From the NCBI GenBank assembly GCA_032433595.1, contig JASWJB010000011.1, positions 240,025 to 304,024 on the forward strand: a stretch of 64,000 nt of DNA. The letters run 5' to 3'. Origin of the DNA: Conoideocrella luteorostrata. Lineage: Eukaryota > Ascomycota > Sordariomycetes > Hypocreales > Clavicipitaceae. The first letter of the stretch is position 1; every line of letters starts with the position of its first letter. Both the position numbers and the translations under genes were made by a program. Below are positions 1-14,164 of the stretch, piece by piece. The notes beneath the pieces are model-generated. The model searched no databases. It worked only from the letters and a program-made list of their open reading frames with translations, and had not been told where the DNA came from.

Positions 1-165
1 ACCAGACTGCGAGGGTCAGTCTGTAGCAAAAAAATGAGAAAAATATGCGAACGGGGCCAGGCAGTTTTAGTCTCCTTCTCCGTACAGCTTCCTGTGTTAA
101 ACGAGGGATGACGATGGGCACAGTCCAAATACAACCTTGACCCTAGTTATACTTCATGGTTCGCT

Positions 166-2125
166 TCACGAAGCAAGACTTAAAAAGACTGCTGCAATAG
201 ACGACTTATCATACTTCACATATTTCCCTTTGCCTTTATCGATCTCGTGGTATCGATCCCAGAAGCGGTCATATAGTGGTTGTAACTTCTGCCGTATGTC
301 CTTACCAAACATTGATCGTACCTCTGGTTCCATGTTGTAGGACTTGTGCCTGGCGACCATATCGTCGAAAGCAGCGTTGAATTGACTAAATTTCTCTTTT
401 ATTTTGTCCTTGTCTTTACTGCTCAGTCCTTTGATAACGGACGCTGAATCAGCCTGGCCTGAGGTCGGTCGCTGAGTGCGACTGGTATGAATTGTATCGA
501 ACAGGTATACAGACAAGTCTCTGCATACGTCTGTGTATGCGGCGGTAGCTTTTTTGCGCCACTGGTCGAGTAGTTCAAGCCTCGACTGTAGCAAAGGACC
601 AAGATCGGAGTCTCGTATCATTCGCTCAATAGTCACAACGCAGTTGGCAACGAAGACACCAGCTACAGATTTGCCCCGGAGCAGGATTTTTGCTCTCTGA
701 TCTAGGGAAGATAAAAGTGCATCTATGGTATCCAAGCAGTAGTGTGCGAATATCTCCCTTCCGTCCGCACCGATATCGAATGATGCAAGACTAGGTATAG
801 CATCAGTTGACCCGCCCGAAGGCCCTGAATTTGATCTCCAACCGCCATCACCAAGAGAAATCATGATGCTTGATATAGGGCGAAGGAATTCCACCATGGC
901 TTGGAGGCGCTGCACAGTCTCTGACGTCAGAGGAATACAGGCACCATCGGAGGGGAGTGTCTGCAACGCCGATACTTTTCTCCTGGTTTCCTCAAGCAGC
1001 TCCGAGAGGGATGACTTTGCTGTTTCCCGTACAGGCTTTAGTGCAGCGGCGAGTGAGCCTTTCAATTCTCCCGTCCTGGTTTCCAAATTTCCCGAGAGCC
1101 CAGAGAGGATTTCAGTAATTTCGTACGCCAAGTAGCAGTCGGTACTGAGATGGCTCTTGATGTGAGCATTTAGTTCCCGTAGTGTACGTGCGAGCTCGGA
1201 CAATGCTGCTTGGCATGCTGCTTGGAACACCGGCCCCCAATCTTCTCTTTTGAAAATGCTGCAAATGTTTTCATATTCAGACAAGAATATAGCCTCCATG
1301 GCTTGCGCATAGGTGCTGATGCCATTGGTTCCTGTTCTGTAGATGGCACCAGGGTTTTTCTTCTTGGCTGTGTTAACGCTTGCCGCCGCTAAGTTGACGA
1401 GGGATGATGAAAGGTAGGGACCGCGAATTTCGGCAAAAATTTTCGACGCCGGAGATTCATGTCCAGCATGCTGCTGACTAGCCGGGAGGGAGGCATAAAC
1501 AAGTCCCAACCGGGCGATCTTATCCTGTGGAAGGACAGGGAAGGGCTTATCTTTTGTGATGTAATGAAGTGGTTCGATGGATCGTGGTGTTTCACTGCGT
1601 AAGAGTTTGTCAAAATAGTTCTCAAGCTGAGAAATACCCGATTTAATCAACCGAGTGAGATCAGCTATCGTGTGTTGGTTCGCTCTCAAGTTTGATGCTT
1701 GCATATCGGCATATGACTTGTTTAATCTTTTCAGTGAAGCCAGATAGCTCGACAGGCCAGCTTTTTCAGGACCGGCACGGATTATTTGCTCCTCGTTATC
1801 CTTGCTGTCGGCAGGTTGACGCAATCGGTCAATTGCGGCAAGAACGGAGTCAACATCTAGCAAATTCAGTCTCTAGTAAACAGGTCAAGAGCTAGGATTT
1901 ATGCGTCTTACTATTTCCAAGAAGCTGCAGTCGTCTAGTTTCACCGCTTAGAGGCCCTGCAACGTCGCGTACACTCTGGCCAGAGACATCCAATCTTCCA
2001 AGGCTGGCTTGGATCTTCTTGGTAAGTTGTGTGGTCTTGTCAAGACGAGAATTCAGGACGTCAACCTCGGCTCTTGCCTCTTCATCGACCGCATGGTGTG
2101 CTATGTTTGAAAGGCCTACAGCCAT
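166..2125 (-). CDS. EXO70: Exocyst complex component EXO70
   Basis: Two exons on the minus strand (1912..2125 and 166..1856) are joined across a 55 nt intron with GTAAGA donor and CTAG acceptor, giving about 634 aa. The start chosen is the Met of MAVGLSNIAHHAVDEE, a typical fungal Exo70 N-terminus; an in-frame Met further upstream at 2197 does not look family-like. The N-terminal coiled coil (KTTQLTKKIQASLGRL) and the stretch EEQIIRAGPEKAGLSSYLAS are Exo70 hallmarks, and the C-terminal helical domain ends KYVKYDKSS. Family knowledge: Exo70 binds PI(4,5)P2 and Rho GTPases and tethers secretory vesicles at the hyphal tip. It is divergent from MCM3 with about 0.4 kb between start codons. Confidence 0.95.
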
Positions 2126-2538
2126 ATTCAATAGGCTATTCAGGTTAATTCGAAACTCAGGGAAATGCACACTAAAAGTCGCCACAGCAAATTCCAATGC
2201 GTGCTCTCAGCGTGTCTTTGGATTATGCACGTCGCTCTGTACAGGCTAGGATTGGAAATAGCCCATTGTACAACCCAGACCAGACTCCGTAGATACTCCA
2301 CAGACCCGGAGCCTTTGGTTACTAAGTACGGAGTCGCACTGTACGTACTAACTAACTAACTAGTAGCATGACAACAAAAAAACACTTTACACGTCCTTAA
2401 CGCGTCGCGCGTGCCGATCCGCCCACTTCGCTGGCCAGCCGAAACCGCGCTTGTTCCCTCGACCTCCCTCGCTAGAATCGCTATTCCCTCGTGTTAAGCT
2501 GCACAGCATCCTCTATCTGGTCAAGCAGTACTTTTATC
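2126..2538. other. Divergent intergenic region EXO70/MCM3
   Basis: About 410 bp shared by the two start codons. It holds two half sites of the window-wide TACGGAGTA-like motif (near 2284 and 2327), a run of TAAC repeats near 2350, and one Mlu-box close to MCM3. No ORF of interest was seen. Confidence 0.7.
2400..2405. promoter_or_regulatory. Candidate MCB (Mlu cell-cycle box) upstream of MCM3
   Basis: ACGCGT followed by CGCGCG lies 134 bp upstream of the MCM3 ATG. Known biology: MBF complexes bind ACGCGT ahead of G1/S genes, including MCM genes, in yeasts. The hexamer alone is expected several times in 64 kb by chance, so position and target are the argument. Confidence 0.4.
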
Positions 2539-5427
<2,889 letters not shown>

Positions 5428-5638
5428 TCAATGGAAGGTAACAACATGGAATGGAGACTGGCGTTTGGTTCTGGGGTATGGTGATTCCGACACACGATAC
5501 TGGGAGGGTCAGTGAAATGCAGAATGGTAGATCAATGCTGGACAGAAATCAGGAGGAAATGTGACGTACTGCAATATTGAACCATGTCTAGTTTCATGCA
5601 GAGTTGTGAGGCTACCAGTATTAGGGCGAGTAGATGAA

Positions 5639-7023
5639 TTACATGAAATTTTTGAACGCTTTTAGCCGTTGTTGCACTTGCTCTCCATTCCATGTTTCGG
5701 TGCCGTAAACGTCTGTGCCAAGGGTTGGCATGCCGACTTGTTCAATTGCGAAGCTTGCTGCTACAGATCCCCATGCCACAGCATCCATTAGTTTCTCTCC
5801 GCGGGCCAGACCAACGGATAAGCCTCCGAGGAAGGCATTCCCACCTCCAGTGGGATCAGTGACTTTCGAGCTATCTTGATGATAGGCGGAAACCCATCTT
5901 TCTATACCCGGGTCAACTTCGATCTCCTCTCGTGCAATGGCGCCGTCCTCGTCTTGTAGGAGGCCAGCGAAGAGGGCCTCCATATCTGTATCCGGCTGTA
6001 AGCCTCCATGTACATTCACCTTGCGTTGCTTGGTGAGCTTGCCGCTTTCAGCACGTCGCTTTCTGCCGCCGTTTTTGGCGACATAGCAGCCCTTCTCCCC
6101 AACCCGAACAACAAGAGCGTAAGACTGCAGTGGCATACTGGCTAAGAGTTGCTCACACGCACGTTCCACACTAACCGTCGACGCTTCCCCAGTTTCAGGG
6201 TCGAGGCCATCGTCACCCATGAAACCTGCTAACTCGGAGTGATTGGGACTGCATATGTCAACGAGGCGGAGGGTGTTCGTGCAGTTGAGTAGCTGATCCG
6301 GGACGCAGAGGTCGGGAACAGGCTCCCATATGAACAACGGTTTAGTATATGTCTCCATCAAAGGTGTGATAGATTTACGACGCGACGTTATGGCCGTCAC
6401 GAGCTCTTGGCATCGAATTGGAGAGCAGATTAGGTGAAATGATTTCGAGAGCAGGAAGTCTGGTGTGAGGTCTTCTGCAGTGATTCTCCTCTTCGGCGTC
6501 GTGTATCTGAATTGCCGCTTATCAGCTGGGCCGACATAACCATTCCATCCCCGCGTTGTGAGACGATCCGGGTCCTCCAAAAAAACTACACCAGTGCTCC
6601 AGTTATCAATGATAGAGGAAATTTGGCTCGGAAAATCAGATCCTTTGTCCACTATCCATCCAATTGAGCGGGACAATGGAGGGCAGGAGAATAGCCGAGC
6701 TCCAAGTGCGGAATATGTTCCCGCTCCGCCGATGATATCGCGTGCTGGAGGAATTGGGGTTGGGTAATCTATCTCATCTGAGAATTGTCGACTGTGTAAG
6801 TGCTAGTTTCAATTATATCTACCTCTGACGATATTCACTCTCTTCGTTAAGTCACACCGCTATTCCTCCTGGCGACGTGGCAAAAGGCATGGTAAGATTA
6901 ACGAATGTTTGGAAACTCACCGAGTATAAACATCCCCAGCGTAACAAAATCAAAGTCACATCTTTTGGGCGGAGGTCTAGTCCCTATTATTGGAGCTTCG
7001 TTATTGTCGCATCGGTCCTCCAT
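5639..7023 (-). CDS. PfkB-family protein, Mak32-like
   Basis: Two exons (6921..7023 and 5639..6777; 143 nt intron) give about 413 aa. Exon 1 starts MEDRCDNNEAP and runs into FVTLGMFIL; exon 2 continues DEIDYPTPIPPARDIIGGAGTY, the PfkB N-terminal fold with its GG motif. Near the C-terminus, where ribokinase-like enzymes carry GAGD, this protein reads DPTGGGNAFLGG, so the usual catalytic Asp is Asn (codon at 5837..5839). Yeast Mak32, needed for maintenance of the L-A dsRNA killer system, belongs to this branch. The real substrate is unknown, and whether the protein phosphorylates anything is open. Convergent with MCM3 (211 bp between stops). Confidence 0.85.
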
Positions 7024-8390
7024 CTATCACGTGGGGGTAATAATAATACGCCAGGGAGCAAGAACAATACGTTCAGCTTCAATACCTATTTGCCGGATGG
7101 CTATATTGCTAGGGTTCGTGGTAGTGGTCCTTTATGCTCGATTCGTGGTGTGTGAGACTACGCAGCACCTTGATTACTGAAGGCTTGTAGTGCGGCGGGT
7201 TGGGACTGGCCGCTTGCAAATTTCCATGAGTGTGGAGATTAAATCAGCGACAAGAAGTGAACAACGAGTAGAATGACCAGTAGAGATTTCGCATAGAGGT
7301 CCCAGGCAGCCAAATCATCAACAAAAAGGCAGACCCTTGTGTGCATGTGGTAAAGTAGTAAAGTGGTTGCTCCGTCACCGTACTCCGTACAGTTTATTGT
7401 ATCTTGCGGTGAGGCCCCTGCCACGTAGGGTAGGCGACGGCTTTGCCCTGGAGCCTCCCAGCAGATGTGATTCATTTCGCAACACAACAAAGCGAATTAC
7501 GCTTCTCCATACGGATTCCTGTGTTTGGTCACCCGCTATTCAAATTGATACCTGGGTTCTATTCCAATCATGTAAACATTAGTTACTCCGTAAGCTGCCA
7601 GGGCATCCACGAATATGGATAATTTCCATCCGGTCGATGACGGTCCAGCCCGATATCATCAACGTAGGACGTAATGGTGGGGCAGTGAGCATGGCCAGCC
7701 AGATTCGAGTCCCTAACATCCAGATGAGAGCAACCATCACAGATCACAATCCCAAAATGATCGACTGTGTGAACTTGGCCGTTGAGCGGGTTCCCAATGC
7801 TCAGCTTGAAGATGGACTAGCCCCGCTCACTCCAAGGCCAATCGCTCCGTCGTTACCACGGAGTACTAGGCAGCTATTAGTTAGTTACCATGGCACTAGG
7901 CACCAATCTCGGTCAGAACTGTCAATGACTAACTACGGACTGGCGCGACATCACCCTGGACTAAACACAGATATAACATCTGCGCAACCTACAACACTCT
8001 CGAAGACATAGTGTCCCCAAAACAACACATAATCAATCAGCCCATAAGTATCGAAATAGGTATAACTCCCCAACACTGCCGCTTGCTCAGTTTTGCACCG
8101 CCACCTTGCATGCCCGTGTCCTCAACAATTGATTCGAAAAATATACGGAGTACAACTAAATCAACAAGCCGAAGAAGCGCAAGCACTGACTCCCTCCCGT
8201 CATCAACCGCAGTGTAGTGTCACACACTTTCTAAAAAAAGCCAAAATATATGTCCATGACCTAAAATCAACCCGAACTTCCCGACGGTCGCCTCATCCGT
8301 TGCATACGACGCCGGCGACCGCCTCAAAACAATAGGGATCCCACGCCAAAAAAGCCATATTTGGAAACAACCCTGTAGATAACCTTCAAG
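7024..8390. other. Gene-free divergent region (Mak32-like / CAP)
   Basis: About 1.37 kb with no supported gene; ORFs here are short and unlike known proteins. It carries several copies of the TACGGAGTA/TACTCCGTA motif (near 7381, 7584, 7857 and 8144). A CACGTG core lies at 7028..7033, just outside the Mak32-like start codon. Confidence 0.6.
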
Positions 8391-10217
8391 ATGGCCGCCA
8401 CAAACAATATGCATAACCTGACGACTCTCATCAAGAGGTAAGCCCGACTTTAGAGCCATCAAGTTGACACATACAGCATGCTATCTGAAAGCTGACGGAG
8501 GGGTTAGGCTAGAAGCTGCGACTTCAAGGCTTGAAGATATCGCAACCTCGACTGAGCTGCCTAAAGATGTCTCGGCACCGGAACAGACCGTGGCATCTAC
8601 CGCAGGGGCTTCCTTGGATACTCCCCCCCCCTCACAGGCTGCTCACCCAAAAACGATTTCGAAGCCAGCTGAAGAACCGGTCGCAGAAGCGATCGAAGAG
8701 TTCGATCAACTCATTAGCTCGTCTGTTGGCAACTATGTAAAGCTTAGCAAGGAGTTAGGCGGTGTTATTGCCAAGCAGGTTCGAAGCCTTCGTCCATCAA
8801 ATAGAGCCGTCCAACAAGACTTTACTGACTATAACCCTTCAGGCAGCTGAAGTGCTCAAAGGATTCCAAGAACAGCGAAATTTTTTGTTGATCACGACCA
8901 AGGCCGTCAAACCAGATGCGCCTGTGTACCAAAGCCTTCTTAAACCGATTAACGATGCTCTGATGGCTGTGACGGAACTGAAAGACTCGAACAGACCCCA
9001 TCCTATGTACACACAGCTCAGTGCAGTTGCAGATGGTATCATGATGCTGGCATGGATCACACTTGATAGCCGGCCACACAAGCACGTGGAGGAGAGCTTA
9101 AGCTCGGCCCAGTTCTTCGGAAATCGAGTACTCAAAGAACAGAAGGATAAGTACGCCGCATTGCCAGAACTCGTATCCCGTAATGCGCTTTCCCTAACGG
9201 TATATTAGGAATCCTAAGCAGGTTGAATGGGTTCAGGCTTTTTACCAAGTCTTCCGAGATCTGGCGGAATACATCAAACAAAATTTCTCATCTGGCATTA
9301 CCTGGAATACTAGAGGAGAGCCAGCCCAGGATGCAATGAAGTTTCTATCTGAACAGATCTCGCAGCACGATCCATCAATTGTTGGAGCTACCCCAGTACC
9401 GCCTCCACCTCCGCCGCCGCCTCCTGGCCCGCCACCTGTGCTTGATATCAAGAGCGAAGCCACGTCAACCACATCGCTAAAGGGGCTAGATGCGGTATTT
9501 TCGGATCTAAACAAAGGTGCAGACGTGACCAGAGGACTTCGAAAGGTAGACAAGTCGGAAATGACGCACAAGAACCCATCATTGCGAGCCGGTAACATCG
9601 TTGGGGACCAAAATGGCTCATCACGGGGCAAAAGTCCGGCACCTGGTAAGAAACCAAAGCCAGAGAGCATGCGTGTGAAGAAGCCAGCCAAAAAGGAACT
9701 AGATGGCAACAAATGGACTATTGTACGTATTGAATGCATCACTTTACGGCATTTCGTCTGACGGTGAGAACAGGAAAACTATGATAAAGAATTGAAGCCA
9801 ATAGAGATTGAGACGTCGTTGAGTCAGTCTGTGTTGATCAGTAGATGCAACAATACTACCGTTATCCTCAGGGGCAAAGCCAATCAAGTAACCATCGAAA
9901 ATTCGACCCGTCTCTCATTGGTTGTGGATACATTGATCTCTACGGTAGATGTCGTCAAGGCCCAGAATTTCGCATTGCAAGTCATCGGAACACTTCCCAC
10001 GGTTATGCTAGATCAGGTCGATGGCGGCCAGATTTACTTTAGTAAAGAAACGACTGGGACGAAAGTATTTACCAGCAAGTCATCTGGTATTAACCTCAAT
10101 GTTCTCTCCGGGCCAGACGATGACTATAAAGAGGTACCACTTCCGTCCCAGATTTGCTCCTACTACGATGAGGAGAAGGGTGACCTGGTGAATGAGATTG
10201 TTGCTCATGCTGGTTAA
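8391..10217 (+). CDS. CAP1: Adenylyl cyclase-associated protein (CAP/Srv2)
   Basis: Five exons (8391..8437, 8508..8778, 8843..9150, 9209..9722, 9774..10217) give about 527 aa. The N-terminus LTTLIKRLEAATSRLEDIA is the RLE motif that binds adenylyl cyclase. A helical folded domain follows (to about residue 300), then a proline tract of nine prolines and a PPPV, a basic WH2-like linker, and the beta-helix CARP domain (KPIEIETSLSQSVLISRCNN to the stop) that exchanges actin nucleotide. Known role: links cAMP/Ras signalling to actin turnover. A poly-proline shadow ORF lies antisense and is not a gene. Confidence 0.95.
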
Positions 10218-10525
10218 CTGTATTTTTTTTCTCAAAACAACATGGTTGTCTGATAGCGGCCCTTTTTAACGCACAGTCAGCTTAGATGTATGGTATTAGC
10301 TACCTAAATTAGCTATGGAGCCAAATGTTTGGATGGTGTAAAACAGTCGATTTGTAATTACTTCCTTCTCACTTCGATAAAACTCATCTATTCATTTGTT
10401 CAGTATTTCAAAGTTTTTTTTCGTCCGCCTTGGTTTAGCCGGTAGATATAATAATTAAAATACAAAACGGCCAGCTTTGGTCCATGTAAATATGCTCTTC
10501 GTTCGTGCTGCAGCAACAACTCTTG
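10218..10525. other. Convergent intergenic region CAP/acuJ
   Basis: About 310 bp, AT-rich 3' flanks of two convergent genes. I see nothing else here. Confidence 0.6.
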
Positions 10526-12685
10526 TTATAGCTTAGCTTTAGGCGTGGCAACTGTTGGCATTAATAAGTCACGCATTTCTCCGGCAGCTTCATTCAAGTA
10601 GTAGCTCATGCGGTCGCTACCAAGGCTCTTAGATACAATATTAAAATTAATACTGTAAAGTTGAGTTAGTACACTGCTAAGCCTGACTTTGAATCATTGA
10701 CATTGTGCCGCAATAGGGCAAAGTGAACTGACCTGTTTTCGTTGATCATATAGGCAATACCAAAGCCTCCATCAATGACTTGGCTCCAACCATACCCATT
10801 GAAGAACTCTGAACTAAGTTGCGAAGTAGACAGATACCAGGAGCTGGAGTAGCCAAAGGCGGGGTCTTTGTAGATGACAGGAATTTCCTCACTTGGTTCA
10901 AGCAGTTTCTTCAGGCCGAAGAGATGTCTGTCAACACCCTTGCCATCCGATGCGGCTGTGATATACTCGAGATGAGCATTGATGGCCTTGCGGAACATTT
11001 CTATCCGAACACCATCATTTTGCGATGTGTCCGTCATAGAGGTGCACCATGCCACTGATTCATCGGAGACGGTGCGGCAAGTTTCCGTTCGTCCAAGTTG
11101 GAATCGACGAGTTGTTGCCGACTCATATGTTGGACGATTCTTGCCATACATCTTGAAATAAGCTAATTGAATGATCATTTGGACGTAGGCATCAGGAGAG
11201 CATTTGAATTTCTTGATCAAACCCTTTCCATAGCCTTGGTAGGCTTGGACAGCAAGTTGGTGCTGATTGATGACATCGTGGAAGTCCGTGACTGCGCGGT
11301 CGATCTCAGCTTGTATGGGAGCAGTTACTTCAAACTGAACCAACTGCGGTCTAGGTAAGTCGGACCTGATAGAACGATCAGAGAAGTCGATCTTGTTACT
11401 GAAGATGAGATCGTTAATGTAGTCATTTAGTCGGTGAGTCGGAGTGCCATCCATCATAGAATGCTCGCCCATAAATCCTGAAGTGCCGTTATCGTTGACA
11501 ATAAATTGTAATGGTTTATCATACCAGCGATTTGCACCGTCGCCATGCCAATACTGGTGAGCTCGTTCCTCGAGGGTTATTGGAGAGGCATCGTCCAGGC
11601 ATACAACGAATGAGGCCGCATCAATAGTCCGCAAGGCTTCCTTGTTCTCAGAACTAGTTTGGACCAGTAGTTCGCGAGCATCTGCCCAAATATCTCGATT
11701 CTCTGAGGTCAGGGCACCGACGGCGGGCACATGTTTGGCTACTTCGTAGATCCTTCTGAATTGCTTTTCTAATTCAGAAGTGTTGAGTTGTTTGCCGCCA
11801 ACTTCATGAGGAATTTTGAAGAATTGATTTTTCCGAATTGCAATGACGTGTTTGTTTTCATTGGCAGGAAATTTCGCCGGGAAATCGGTAGGACGTGCGG
11901 CCATACGAGTGGCGTTAAACATCCACTGATAGCTATCCATACAAATAGGAAGTTTTTTCATGTATTCTGGCTCGAGGGAACTGGTGTCCACAAGCTTCTT
12001 GAATTCGAGGACGGCGGAAGTAATGGCCGCAGCTCTCTTCGCTGGATCCCGACGTGAAGGGTCATCCCGATGCGAGTAGAAGTAGCTAACGTAGGGCACC
12101 ACTGGATCACGGTATGCTAAATATGCAGCATCATTCCACCACTCATAAATCCAGTTCTTGGTTGTTGGTGCATCGCGCTTTGCAATAAGCTTGTCTTGAA
12201 GCTTTCTACCAATTCCGCCTGGCTTTACAAAATCTTCGACAGCCGCTTCGCTGGTTGCATATTCACTCGCAGATAGTATAGGACGAAGAGACTTCAGGTA
12301 ACGCTTTGCAGTCTCCTCAAGGGTGGGTACAGGGAGTTGAGGAAGAGAATCTTGGAACCGTAGCATGGCTCCTTTGGATTCGTCCTCAGCGTAACCTATC
12401 AATTCTTCTTGTCAGCACGTAATGTCTTCTCATGACGGAAGAGAGGAGTCAATCTAGAGTGGGCAGCAAAGGAGTACGTGGGAGAGCATACCTGGAGGAA
12501 GGGAGCTGTTGTTGCGCTTGGCCGAAGTCATGATGGTTGTCTGCTAGGCACATGGTTAATTTCATGTCGTCCGACGATAAACTGATGGCCCCAGTCGCGA
12601 GTAAGTGACGAACCGCTAGCAATGGTTTTGGAAATCTTCTAAAGTTGTTTCTCAGTGCGTGAGAGCGAGTGGCATATGTTAACAT
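10526..12685 (-). CDS. acuJ: Carnitine O-acetyltransferase, AcuJ/CAT2 type, dual-targeted
   Basis: The core is three exons (12492..12531, 10733..12395, 10526..10652), about 609 aa starting MTSAKRNNSSLPPG. The choline/carnitine acyltransferase active-site His is near residue 325 in GEHSMMDGTP; STSQLSSEFFNGYGWSQV is the conserved C-terminal block. The last intron must be spliced to reach the tail, which ends ATPKAKL: a PTS1 peroxisomal signal, as on yeast Cat2. An upstream exon (12614..12685) encodes MLTYATRSHALRNNFRRF, Arg-rich without acids, and splices in frame to 12540, giving a 636 aa mitochondrial form; the short form starts at 12531. Known role: moves acetyl units between peroxisome, cytosol and mitochondrion. 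The cytosolic paralogue FacC is less likely because of AKL. Confidence 0.9.
12614..12685 (-). CDS. acuJ: Alternative 5' exon: mitochondrial presequence of carnitine acetyltransferase
   Basis: 24 codons from ATG at 12685, with five Arg, one Lys, no acidic residue and an amphipathic pattern. Donor GTTCGT at 12613 and acceptor CTAGCAG ending at 12541 remove 73 nt. This joins the exon to ACA ACC ATC ATG, in frame with the downstream start at 12531. The donor is non-optimal, which would suit alternative use. The splice is inferred from sequence, not observed. Confidence 0.65.
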
Positions 12686-14164
12686 TGTCGGCTAACGAGC
12701 TATACTTTGCCACGCTCTGAAGGAGAGATATAATACGAAATTTTGACTAGGATGCGAGAAGGTGATGACTTTCAGCAGCGACCGCGGCGCTCGGAAGAAC
12801 CTTCTTTTTTCTCCGTTAAATACCTCAGAGCGGCTCTTTCGACCGATAAAATTAGCAGTAAAAGCCGTTCTTTGTGTATGAGGCAGAGGGAGAGGGTGTG
12901 GAAACCATGAGCATGTGGCTCGGCTGTGACAGAGGAACTACTGCGGTTAACCGTGCCTTCACGTCACATCTGACGACCCTTTGGCCCGCACGATCCCGGC
13001 CTGGTTGCTCCAGGATAGCGCCGCGACCCCAACGGCGGGTCCTGAATCAAACAGCCGAGGTAAAGGGCAAATGGCGCCGACACCCGCTAATGCTTTACTG
13101 TTCATGCCACTGGCGAAAATAATAATCAAGGTAGACATCATTGGATGCGTCTCGCACTGCGTTCTTTACCCAGTGTTGACTGTGCTCCGCGCTTTGGTGT
13201 CCGCTAGCGCGAAAATCTGACTGGAATTTGCTGTACGAGCATTTGAGGGATAAAAGCTCTGGGTCAACTTGTAGCTAATTTGGGGACTGGCTATCGTAGC
13301 ATGAATATTTTGAATGCTGATATGGCAATGCGTATAGGCTTTAATGGGAGCTATGCTTAATACTAATTGCTTGTTCGTTGGTGAAAGACTCCCGAAAAAA
13401 TCCTGTATTATGGAGTCTAGACCCATTAATCTTCAAGTCGTTCAAATGTCAGTAGATAGGAAACGTTACAGATAGAATTCCAAGAGATCATATAAATGTT
13501 TGGCGTGTACTACTCTATATCATCTTCGAATGTATTGCTCTCCGGGTCTTTAGAAGATAAACCTTACTGGGCAATGACTCTATTAATGATGCATTTGCCC
13601 ACAACTATAGTGTCAACATATATCGTATTGTGATTTAGTATTTCATTCGTCTGCGACAGGAGATGGCCGGTTGTAGCCAAACCAAACAACTGCGTAGGAT
13701 AATTTTGGACACTAAACTGATCTTGTTGACCTTGGCTAAGAGTGACAACATGTGGACTGTGACACAATGCTTTAGACTAATTACCTTTACGTCGAAGCAC
13801 CTGTCTTCCTCTTGAAACCTTTCCTAAGTGGTCATGAAGTGTGAGACTGAGTAATACACCTCAACTGTGGCCTTTATTATCATCATGGGACCGCCATTTT
13901 CAGGACATCGTTTGTCACAAACAAGTGTTGAATTCAAACTGCGGCGCCTCATACGATACCAAACTCCTGAACTAGTTATACACTCCAATATTAGAATCGA
14001 GCACCAGTGGCGGTGCATGAACTTCCGCCGATCCCTAATCATGGTGCTATAAGCAACCATGCAACAAATTGCCGTACAAGGAAACCTCCAAGACCACACA
14101 TCCGTGCCACTTTCGCTTCCAAGGCTGGCAACCACAGTGGTGTGCTAAATCCACGTTCGTAAAT
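12686..14164. other. Gene-free region upstream of acuJ, downstream of RSC8
   Basis: About 1.5 kb with no supported gene. A CCGAGG hexamer (the core reported for Far-type regulators) sits at 13055..13060, about 370 bp upstream of the long acuJ start. The ORFs here are short, on both strands, and look like chance. Confidence 0.55.

Noticed and set aside
9242..9742. 166-codon antisense ORF with a Gly run inside CAP
   Set aside because: It is the complement of the CAP proline tract and flanking exon.
12449..12565. Downstream part of the ORF starting at 12685 as a separate small protein
   Set aside because: Only the first 24 codons look like a presequence; the rest overlaps the acuJ first exon in another frame and is removed by the proposed splice.
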